Shown here piece by piece: positions 56,901 to 64,000 of a stretch of DNA of 64,000 bases; position 1 is the stretch's first letter, and the number at the start of each line of letters is the position of its first letter. The DNA comes from Sabellastarte sp. h YS-2021 (lineage: Eukaryota > Annelida > Polychaeta > Sabellida > Sabellidae): positions 26,541,615 to 26,605,614 of the forward strand of contig OZ024940.1 in assembly GCA_964017235.1 (NCBI GenBank). The letters are read 5' to 3'. Below the pieces are notes generated by a model. The model searched no databases. It was given only the letters and a program-made list of their open reading frames with translations, and was not told the origin of the DNA. The position numbers and the translations under genes were made by a program.

Positions 56901-59460
56901 GTTGCTTGTTATTGTTATGTTGATACACAGATACCAGCAAACAGGAGCCATCATTAAATTCAAAGGGCGAGATGCTTAACCAAAAGAATTTACAGTTTTT
57001 TAAAAACAGTTTCGAGGACATATCCGCCACATACGGGTGTATCATGTAGGCATTTTTAAGAGTTGGATCTCATCTGAATATTCAATTTTTAAATATTCAA
57101 GTAAAAAAAAAAAAAGTTCTAATAAATATCCCAGTTTTGGTTCTAGATAGTTTTTTATCCCCGTCCTTTTCTTTTCTTGTTTTTTTTTCATTTGCCAAAC
57201 TTTAAACCCAATACATTGTCTTGTGTGTTAGTATTTAAGTAGTGTTTATATTCAATGCAATATTTTAATTATTTCCAGCAAGTATTAAAGCAGTGCTTGA
57301 CCTCAATGCAATATTTCACCTACAAGTATTTAAGCAATGCATGAACTGGAAGCAGTATTTTCCCTGTATATATTTAAGCAATATCACTACTCGATGCAAT
57401 ATTTTATCATTTTTTTTACCCACACATATTTCAGCAATGCTAGTACACCGTAATGACTGCAATATTGTATCTGTGCATATATAGGCCATGCAAGTACTGA
57501 AGGATTTGTTTACATACTGGAGCCATTCTTTTGCTAAATATGATATATTACCTTCTAACTCAAAGTCATGTGTCTTGCCTGTAAATATTTCTACACAACA
57601 TTTCAGCTGTAAATACTTCCCCAGTACGTGTACTCAATAGTTTATGTATTACCTATAGATACTTGAATATCAGGATAGTACTTACACTCAGTATAGTATA
57701 TTAATAACTTGTTCAGTAGTACTTTACTGGGTGCATTGTCTTACCTGTAAATACTTGAGGAGTGCAGCATTTTGACTAATTGTTGGGTGGTCTAGGAGTT
57801 TAGTTTTGATGTAGGAAGGGTCGAGCATCTCCAGTCTTAAAGACGTTATCACAGTGAAAATGTCATCGCCAATACTTTCCTTGTTTTCTTCTATGTACCT
57901 GATTGAGCAAGCAAAAATATATAAAACTTAAACAGTACCCACGACTCGGAAGTTTTTGCTACTAGTTCGTGTACTGTGCAGCAGACTCGTAATTGTTAAA
58001 ATCATACTGGACATTGTCGAGTTACACTCATCTTGGACAAATTTATATTACAGCTAGCAGGTTGGTTTCATCACTAATCAGAGTAATTTACATTACAACT
58101 GCTGAAATTTTAACTGGTATTTTTGAAGTCAAGGTCAGTCAAATTGGCAAAGACTCATTGAGTAATTTAGGGGGAGAATACAATTACAAGCATTAAATCA
58201 CTGAGTCAAGTTTCCACCAGTGGAATTGCCCATTCCCCTGAACTGCAGTTTCCAATGTGACAGACACTTAATTTACAGACCTCATTACTGATATCCACCA
58301 AAAAAAATTAGTGTTACAAAATAGTATAGCCATGGATTGTAAGCTGAGGTGAAGTCGGTGAACTAAGAATTGTTATGGAGGAAAAGCCTTGTTAAATAAA
58401 TGGGTAAAGACATTTTGAAAAATTCTCAAACCTGATAACAAATTTACATGCAACCTCTTCATTTGTGACATTTAGATCCGGGCTTCCCAGTATTTCCCGT
58501 ACTAAGGCTGTTGAGACTGTATACAAGTCTTCATTTTCCACAAGATCTGCAAAATTATCCCTGATAAAATAATACACCACATTCTCCAGGTTACTATTGA
58601 TCAACTCCTCTGCTATCTTCCAACGTGCAACACAGTTTGTTTCATTCATGAAGTCCTCCCCATAACGTTCACAGATCTGTACAAGGTCATCGAGTAAAAA
58701 CATGTTACCAGCCCGAAAAATGTCATCAAAATTATCCTCGTAAATATCTATAGCTCCGGTGTACATAAAATTCAAGACCAGGCTAAATGTGTCTTTGTCG
58801 ACGGATACAATCTCGACTTCTTTGGAAAACTTTTCCTTGAAATTGCTGGAAAACATGCTCTTGAAATAGTCACTGGATGCTGCCAAAGCATGCCGGTGTG
58901 CTGGAAAACGTGACCCTTCAACTATAAGCACCACATCACAAAACTCCTCGCTCTCCCGAAACTTGTTCATCTGGAAAAGAAAAGAAGGAAAGTACAAACA
59001 ATTACAGAAGAACCAGTATTATCTCATACTCTATTATGAGTATTTTCCAAATATTTGATTTTTTTGAATTCATTTTTACTGTTCCAAGTTTCTGATTTCA
59101 TATAAGGGACTTGTCACCATTCAGTTTGTTTGTGTTTTGAAATGTTTCTGATGGATCTTCAGAGATTTCCAATTAGTTTGCCCTTGGGTCTCTTAAAATA
59201 CACTAAAACTTCAAACAAACCACTCCCCTGAATGACCTAGGTAATTAGATACATACTGATAAGGTTGTGTCCATCATTCTACATTGTATTGCAAATCATA
59301 TTACCTGGGAAACTAATCGAGTGACATGTTCTTTGCTTTCAAACTGGTGCTCCGATTCATCTTCACTCTCATTGGCCGAGTTGGAGTGCATACTGTTTGT
59401 ACCCGGTGACACTGGATACGAGTCTCCATCACTAACAACATCTTCTCCATTCTGTGCCAT
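43214..59460 (-). CDS. Kelch-like protein (BTB-BACK-Kelch), 8 coding exons
   Basis: Minus-strand coding exons in order: 59460-59305, 58970-58432, 57898-57745, 56719-56567, 55936-55699, 48810-48637, 44056-43731 and 43444-43214. The phases fit and give 656 residues. Residues 1-52 are acidic and Ser-rich. BTB is at about 60-165 (FCDVVLIVEG, FPAHRHALAASSDYF), BACK at about 170-275. Degenerate kelch blades follow from about 320, with Gly pairs in YLFGGK, YVLGGGA, YVIGGGA and FVIGGQ. KLHL proteins are usually CUL3 ligase substrate adaptors; that role and the substrate are inferred or unknown. I cannot name the vertebrate orthologue. Introns 5 and 6 are swollen by a DIRS element, satellites and MITEs. 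A weak acceptor ends just before the ATG. Confidence 0.9.
44365..45080 (+). mobile_element. tRNA-like repeat split by a MITE
   Basis: 44372-44499 starts with tggccttgtggttag, an A-box-like sequence, and holds ggtctggggtttcatcc as a possible degraded B box. The text seems to resume after the MITE at 44984 (ggggcactagagtggaagg). This is a weaker SINE call than the others. Confidence 0.45.
44500..44983. mobile_element. hAT-like MITE in KLHL intron 6
   Basis: The ends tagggatgggtcggtag and ggtaccgacccatcccta are inverted repeats. Two internal copies of the aatctgaagaaa... tttatc block are present. The flanking octamers do not match clearly, so the target duplication is lost or the ends are misplaced. 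Confidence 0.7.
45640..47045. repeat. Satellite array B, about 155-bp unit with 477-bp higher-order repeat
   Basis: Units contain gagtaaatcacttataactt, aactattgcatttagagaat, ttattcagctacttttgggc and agctgagtaatagctac. Anchors fall at 45825, 45981, 46136, 46302, 46458, 46613, 46768 and 46921, spacing 153-166 bp, with a truncated last unit. The stretch from 45754 recurs near-identically 477 bp later, a three-unit higher-order repeat. It lies in KLHL intron 6. Confidence 0.9.
47205..47795. repeat. Satellite array A2, same family as 40.2-41.1 kb
   Basis: About four units carry cttattattgatcctagagg, gatttgacctt and cttcaaggtcaaacaagga. The array follows satellite B after about 160 bp and ends in text resembling B (attgcatttgtagtatttc). 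Confidence 0.85.
48161..48582. mobile_element. hAT-type MITE in KLHL intron 6, relative of 26.4-26.8 kb copy
   Basis: The ends are tagagctgaaacgatta and aatcgtttcagctcta. The duplication gataccga is perfect (48153-48160 and 48583-48590). It matches the copy at 26405-26815 over nearly its whole length with small indels. Confidence 0.92.
49281..49470. repeat. DIRS 3' terminus: unique end plus inverted terminal repeat
   Basis: Bases 49328-49470 equal the reverse complement of 55451-55593. Bases 49281-49327 are the extension specific to this end and recur inverted in the internal complementary region. Confidence 0.93.
49529..49632. repeat. DIRS internal complementary region
   Basis: Its left 66 bp are the inverse of 49281-49346 and its right 42 bp are the inverse of 55570-55611. 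The two parts share TTTT at 49591-49594. In the DIRS model this region templates the joining of both ends. Confidence 0.93.
50105..51230 (-). pseudogene. DIRS tyrosine recombinase with one in-frame amber codon
   Basis: The recombinase part of the third DIRS frame starts near RSSTRNIYKSKWALFEKWC. The N-terminal core-binding part leads to LALASGKRRSEIHAW with the first catalytic Arg. After a TAG at 50603-50605 the same frame continues to the stop at 50105. It holds KAHDIRAFAASKAF (His-x-x-Arg) and CHWKAHNTFTNFYL with the likely catalytic Tyr. The TAG sits between beta-strand region and HxxR motif, so an untreated product would lack the active site. The frame itself stays open upstream to 53002, overlapping the RT-RNase H frame. 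The enzyme would integrate circular DNA without target duplication. Confidence 0.85.
51022..53259 (-). CDS. DIRS reverse transcriptase-RNase H
   Basis: The 745-codon frame is uninterrupted. RT motifs: RPVIDLSRLN (about residue 167), SIDLSDAYLHIPI (first catalytic Asp at about 206-210), LPFGLATAPQVFT (238-250) and YLDDWLIRS (270-278, the DIRS form of the YxDD box). RNase H follows with FTDAS (434-438), ELKAVSLALRHF (468-479) and ATDNSTVVAYIN (about 491). The C-terminal APGWPGMPWFWDLV text is typical of animal DIRS elements. The first Met lies inside the gag frame, overlapping by 182 nt in another frame. The last part overlaps the recombinase. No fault is visible. Confidence 0.92.
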   Translation of the reverse strand: MVPTTIREEAPTGNAPLGAIPPKAATIRFPLLEENQTSEAPGVVFDPTTEEKGVETPLPNDSYQASINPPVGGRLRSFRRDWHANNCSANVLNIITNGYVLPFHSRPNLIRFPLIVSEYKAPQKDQALADCIQSLLLKNAIERVENVKSLGFYSRLFLVPKPHQRWRPVIDLSRLNTFLHVEKFKMETPESIRTSLIPGEWVASIDLSDAYLHIPIHPNSRKYLRFCHRSQVFQFTSLPFGLATAPQVFTMVVKEVKLMALSRGLRLHQYLDDWLIRSQSQEEALVNTRAVVDLTQSWGWIINQEKSELKPTQVFSFVDYEYHLDSALVKPTQERWLKLQDLILRLKSKHVLTARCLMSLIGLLASTEKMVPEGRLHMRPFQFHLKEHWKFPQSLDSLLPWTEVISAHLDWWQNPTNVMRGADLHPKDHSIQLFTDASNIGWGAHLDQSSTKGLWSPQEKGLHINVLELKAVSLALRHFKDQCQDQTVLVATDNSTVVAYINKQGGTHSAEMCALLWKLMTWCHHYHITLKARHIPGCLNVMADLLSRSNQVQSTEWSLHPQVFKQICLKWFTPHVDLFATHLNHKLPLYVSPIPDPQAWDIDALNIDWTGLTAYAYPPTALLHRVIQKIRQCTCLIILIAPGWPGMPWFWDLVQLSTEIPLQLPVSTTLLKQSHNFVFHSSPQHLNLHAWSLGVDNSKNKASLWKWQRELLHLSGLQQGTSTNQSGPYLKNGAEIIRWISPHHL
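53078..55189 (-). CDS. DIRS gag-like protein
   Basis: The 703-codon frame starts 420 bp inside the element's 5' end. The N-terminus has a Cys/His cluster (CNHFCQPFDSHGYCPSC, then CVTKAGTCQIC), probably zinc-binding. A long Ser/Pro/basic region follows, then a 10-Pro run from a C30 homopolymer (G30 at 53916-53945 on the + strand). A helical domain (KWYKVGQPCFSEKLQELNAD) and a Gly/Arg/Ser-rich basic tail, suited to RNA binding, complete it. It presumably packages element RNA. Despite the homopolymer the frame is open. Confidence 0.85.
55451..55611. repeat. DIRS 5' terminus: inverted terminal repeat plus unique end
   Basis: Bases 55451-55593 are the perfect inverse of 49328-49470. Bases 55594-55611 are the end-specific extension and recur inverted at 49591-49608. 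Confidence 0.93.
56016..56265 (+). mobile_element. SINE with a 5S-rRNA head and the body of the tRNA-headed SINEs
   Basis: gaagttaagcaacactgg and ttggttagtacctggatgg then gtgacc match 5S rRNA boxes A to C closely, in the form known from molluscs. From about 56100 the text (acagatacactcgg, tcctctgtcactgggtccta, ctaaagaacctt) is the body of the SINEs at 11.7, 12.0 and 14.4 kb. The end has ctacaaggagatatta and atacaatatt. It lies in KLHL intron 4. Confidence 0.8.
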
Positions 59461-60720
59461 TTACCTGTGGATTACACATCTTAAATTCAGGGTTCACAAT
59501 TTCCACTGACATGTCTATCTAAAACTGGCAAAATATCTGTGGGATTAGAGAACTCATTTAACCATCAGTCCCAAAACCAGAAAATACTTTTCAGCATAAT
59601 TTTTTTCGATTAAATGGAACCCAGTTCAAAGTTTCATTACAAGAGATTTCTTTTTATTTTCAGTGTTATGTCCAATGATTAAATATATTGTATAAATTTA
59701 ATAACAATGACAAAAAAAATTCACAAACTAGATATCTGTTGTGTTGTGTGTAAAAATTGTCAGGATATATGTTTTAGTAATAGAAAGTAAAATGGTGGTA
59801 AAACCTCTAGTGCATTAAATGTGTATTTGTTTCAGGAAAATTTTAAGCTTCTGGACAATTTGACATGCTGCATATAAATTGTTCTGTGCATTTCCTTCAC
59901 ACAGCTCTTCAAAATCTTTTGTTTTCCACTATATTATAATCACAGATATCTATCATTTATTTCTTTAGAAGAACACAATATTATTCCAGTGTCTTGTAAG
60001 AGTTGTATTGTTGTTGTTAGACCTGTTAATATAGGGAAAGTTTGGATGTCTGAAACATATTTTTAAACCTTTAAGTGACAATGTTATTATTTTTTTAATT
60101 AACCTGATGTCTTAAACAGGCACAAACTAGTCTCTTATTGATAATTCCACTTGACTACATTGCTTTAATTTGTGCTTAAAGAGACCTATGTCGTGATAAC
60201 TAAACTGTGTATGAAGAAAGCAACATGTACATTGACAGTTCACGTCTTGTAAGAGATTTCCTATGTCAAAGCAACAGTCTTCTTCCGATGAGGTGATTAA
60301 GTATTAGTTATATCACAATATACAAATGACCTCTATCTACTATAATAGAAAAGCTTTGTGATGATATCTTGAATAAACAAGGTAATATATTGATCAAATT
60401 TATTTTGAAGTTAATGTTTTGGTAAACTTGATTTTAAAGTCAATTCTGCAGGCTTAAATAATGCTTTTTTATTGTTGGACCAGACTACCAAATGGTGTTT
60501 TTATTTATTTTGTAGTTGTACACAGTTTTATAATATTTATTTTTGTGCCACATACTTTGACAAACTCTATTATCAGCCGTTTTACCGCAAACTAAAAATA
60601 CCAGTGAACGCCCATTTCGTTTACATATAGAAGCACTCATCCTTGGTCTCTATCAAAGAAATATAAGGTGGGCATTCTTCACTGGTAGGTGATTCTTACA
60701 TGTAGAATGCCAGTAGCTTC
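59461..60720. other. KLHL 5' flank, no coding feature
   Basis: AT-rich sequence without a recognisable gene. A possible 5' UTR exon of KLHL could end at a minus-strand donor gtaagt at 61463-61458, which is speculative. Confidence 0.3.
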
Positions 60721-60724
60721 TATA

Positions 60725-61170
60725 CTGCCTTGTAACCAATTATCGCAGGGTACCAATTACCGCCACTTGAAAATGTTCATATTTCTGTACTGCTCAGCTA
60801 CCCAAGTTCGTCGCCTAACCAAGTTCGTCACCTACATTTTTTGACAATATTTGAACCTATTAGCAATTGGCTTTCTTAGTAGAGTAATACATCAGCATTA
60901 TAAGCACTTGTTCTGCTTGTTTCAGTACCAATATTGCTTGTCCTTGTCAGTTTTTAAGGCAGGTGACGAACATGGGTAGGCGACGAACTTGGGTAGCTGA
61001 GCAGTAATGGCCGCATATCTGCCTGCACTTTTGGCGTGTATTTCTCACATTCAGTTTGGAAACAGTTTTACCTTAACAACAAATTTCAGATGTGAATATT
61101 TTCCAAGTTATGTCTATTTTAACTTTGCATGGCGATAATTGATACCCGGCGATAAATGGTAGCAAGGCAG
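60725..61170. mobile_element. TA-flanked MITE carrying a nested MITE
   Basis: The 40-bp ends ctgccttgtaaccaattatc... and ...gataaatggtagcaaggcag are imperfect inverted repeats, with TA on each side. It is related to 23986-24447. The nested element is at 60790-61004. Confidence 0.85.
60790..61004. mobile_element. TA-flanked MITE nested in another MITE
   Basis: The ends are ctgctcagctacccaagttc and gaacttgggtagctgagcag, perfect inverses, flanked by TA at 60788-60789 and 61005-61006. Each end also has a second imperfect gttcgtcacct repeat. Confidence 0.88.
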
Positions 61171-61172
61171 TA

Positions 61173-63190
61173 GGTTTATTGCTTTCGAAGTGATCGAATG
61201 ATCACTTTGTAAATGATTGACATGACACAAAAATACCATTCATGTAGAGAACATCACTTCTTATCATTTTGACAACGAACAATTGCCTCGTCGGATTACT
61301 CCTGATATGTGGGAAAAGGGCAATGAATGAAATATTTTATTATCGCTCAAATTAGTTGGAAATTGGCGTTACTGAAACATTTCAACTGCAATTTCCTTCA
61401 TCAAAACTATGGACATGTGTAAACTTACACGCAACCGTAACAGAAAAACAGAGTCAAACTTACTTGAGGTAAATTAAAGCACTAAACAATGTCTGGGTGA
61501 TGACTACGTTCGTCCCGTTTTTTGTTGTTGTTTTTTTTTATGCAGCTAAATTCACGTTAACTACCTTTAGCCGTATATTTCAATTTCGAGAGAACTAACT
61601 TGTAACACGATTCATGAATTTGCACCAAATATTTGCTAAGTGAGCTATGGCGGTTTATGCGCATACTAATTATAACCAAATAAGGGTATATTCAATTAAA
61701 ATAATAACACAAAATAAATATTGGGTGAATTATTTTATGGAAAGAATTGTCGAAAAAATGAGGTGGGCCATCAAAATTTGATAGAGCATTTGGGAAAAAA
61801 CACTTGCTTTTGATAATGATCAGCAAAGAAATTGCTGTAATGCTATATCAATCAATATCAGTCTGTAAAGTTGTAATTATGTTAGTGTATACATGTTGCA
61901 AGTGAAGTATGTGATGTGGATGGAATTATGATTCTTATACATAACATTCAGCTTCTTTATCACATGCGTGAATTTATGGAATTTTAACCTCAATATACAT
62001 GGAACATATTAAAATTGATCAGAATTAAATTGGAAGTTTGAGTGTTTATTTTTGGGGTTGGGTTATTAATTGATTGACACAAATTTCTCAAAATCCCCCC
62101 AGGCAATAAACCAGTGAAAACTCAGTTCACATCTTGGCCCTTTTCCAAAGCTTTCTTTTTTTAATCCCCTCATGCTTGGGTAGGATATCTTCACTGTGAT
62201 TCAGTGGAAAGATTACCAGATGGTTCCACCTTTGAAACATTTTGACCATCTTTTGCAAAACGATTCAACTGCTATTTTTCCCCAACTAGAGGCATTTTTA
62301 TTTTTGTCAAGTTTCTCTAAGACTGCAGTGAGATTCGCCAGCAATATTTTGAAATGAAATATACAAATGAGATAATATGTGATCTCGCTTGATATGTCTT
62401 CAAATACAGGAAGTTTGGGTGAAAATAGGGGTCAAACAATTTACAAAAAGGTGGTCGAAATGATTTGAAGATTGAAATGTGCATATTGTCAGTGTCTTGT
62501 GTCAGCGAGTTAGCGTTGGCGACTTCCCATGGCAGCGAGTTGCATGGACACTGTCTGGATACTGGCTGGATTTGCGTTTTGAACATGTTTTGCATTTTGG
62601 GCTACTTTTTAGAAAGGTTTGAAATGGTTGTTGTGATCTCTTTAAAGCTATAGTAAAATATACTTGCTGGAGGAATGCCTATTGAATGAATTTTGGCATT
62701 TTTTTCATTGATGGTTCTATTTCTCCTTTATTTTGCAAGCTTTTACCTTCAATCAGAATTTAATTGTTTTGAGACGCAAGGGTTTTGTATATAAAATGTT
62801 TTCCGTTTTTGTGGTTTTTTTAAATTAACTCAATAATATATATGTGTTTTTTTTATTTATTTATTTTTTTTATTTACTTCAACATTTATTAATCTCTGCA
62901 TTCACACATTTCTTCATTCGGGATAATTTCTTAAATGCGGGTCAAACCGACATTTGGTTATTATAGCACCGGGTACATAGCCTGTAAACACTCATGTTGG
63001 GTTTTTGACATTTGTGAAATAGGAAATGAAGAGAAAATGTTGGATTTTCAACAATTCTGCACGCGTGATTATCTGCTAACAACTGAAAGGGAAAAGAACT
63101 TCACAAGACTAAAAAGTAGGTATTGTTAATTTCAGTTGACACCTGTTTCTGGACGGAAAAACCCAGTCTGATGTACACTGCTGGAAAAGC
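61173..63190. other. AT-rich intergenic stretch, nothing recognised
   Basis: I see no gene, repeat or RNA structure that can be supported here. Confidence 0.4.
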
Positions 63191-63196
63191 ACAGCA

Positions 63197-63327
63197 CTGC
63201 TCAGCCACTGAATTTCGTCACCCAGTAATGTACGTCGCATGGATTTTATACCACTATTAAAACCTGTTTACCAGTACTTTGTACAGACTTCACTGGGTCA
63301 TGAAATTGAAATTCAGTGGGTGAGCAG
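63197..63327. mobile_element. Short MITE with CTGCTCA termini
   Basis: The ends are ctgctcagccactgaatttc and gaaattcagtgggtgagcag. They resemble the 60790-61004 element at the outer bases. TA follows the right end; the left flank is CA. Confidence 0.7.
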
Positions 63328-63348
63328 TAGTGTTCTGGATATGTCATG

Positions 63349-63970
63349 TCTACATTGGTTAGCATTAAGTGGGTTGATTTTTTTAATGCTGTGTGAAAAC
63401 TAAATTAGCCAGAAACATTATATTTGGCTGATATCCAGAAGAAAGTGATGGCAGCAGCATTATGTAAAAATTTGTTCATAACTTAATTGCTTCTTTCAGT
63501 TGTAAACTTGCCAAAAAAAAAAAAAAAAGAAACAAAAATGGTAAATAACTTCACCAAACATTCATGAAGTGGGCTGATTTTTTGGTCAAACATACTTGTC
63601 TATATAGTCATATTTTTGACAAATGTATGTGTTTCTTGGATTTATTATATTTAAAAGATCACAAAAATGTTTACCAGAAAGAAAATAGCAATAAACTCAT
63701 GATCAATAGATTTGGTTTGTGAGTGTGTTCTGGTGGAATTGCAGTCATGCAGGCTCTTCCCTCCCATAATTTTTTTTTTGCAAATAATTTAAATTATCAA
63801 GTTTAACAGACATCAAAACATCCAAATCTGATCTTTGTAGTGTAGCTATGTACTGTGAAACTTTTCCAAAAAACTCATAACACAGAAATGTAGCATACTT
63901 TTATTTTGGTAGAAATTCTTGAAAAATCAACCCACTTCATGAATCGACCAACTTCATGCTAACCCATGTG
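63349..63970. mobile_element. Possible MITE-like inverted-repeat unit
   Basis: acattggttagcattaagtg with gggttgattttttt (63350-63382) is inverted at about 63922-63969 (aatcaacccacttcatgaat and catgctaacccatgt). Another half repeat is at about 63565. The boundaries are uncertain. Confidence 0.45.
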
Positions 63971-64000
63971 ATATCTTTCTATCACTGGTAAACTATCAGT

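Overview
The window is eukaryotic: genes are split by GT-AG introns, intergenic DNA is AT-rich, and most of it is mobile or tandemly repeated. The 5S-rRNA-derived and tRNA-derived SINEs, a 2A-bearing CR1-like LINE, a DIRS element and many MITEs fit a lophotrochozoan, most likely a bivalve mollusc. The taxon is an inference; only the gene and repeat content is read directly.

Three host genes are supported. (1) 5.3-14.2 kb, + strand: a complete CIP2A orthologue, 9 coding exons, 950 residues, ARM-like N-terminal half and coiled-coil C-terminal half. (2) 27.6-34.1 kb, + strand: a SYNCRIP/hnRNP Q-R orthologue, 3 coding exons, 612 residues, acidic domain, three RRMs and an RGG-rich tail, followed by several kb of AT-rich probable 3' UTR. 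(3) 59.5-43.2 kb, - strand: a BTB-BACK-Kelch (KLHL) gene, 8 coding exons, 656 residues. All the exon phases join without a break. A ZSWIM3-like fragment near 4.3-4.95 kb is frameshifted and is probably a pseudogene.

Layout of the rest. 0-4.3 kb: a nearly full-length CR1-like LINE (- strand) nested inside the 3' end of another LINE (+ strand). 14.2-27.5 kb: SINEs, satellites, a truncated CR1-like LINE, then a dense run of hAT-type MITEs with 8-bp target duplications, one nested in another. 27.9-32.1 kb: the first coding intron of SYNCRIP, holding two MITEs and a 5'-truncated L1/Tx1-like LINE with a 14-bp target duplication that ends just before the splice acceptor. 38.6-43.2 kb: MITEs and a satellite array. 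43.2-59.5 kb: KLHL introns, one with two satellite families and MITEs, another with a structurally complete DIRS retrotransposon. 59.5-64 kb: AT-rich flank with nested TA-flanked MITEs.

The most interesting items are the DIRS element (143-bp perfect inverted terminal repeats, an internal complementary region matching both ends, one amber codon in the tyrosine recombinase), the 2A-like motif at the head of the CR1-like polyprotein, SINEs sharing one body under different Pol III heads, the MITE burst with repeated use of one target site, and the triplicated 5' splice site in CIP2A. No operons, CRISPR arrays or intact tRNA/rRNA genes were seen.
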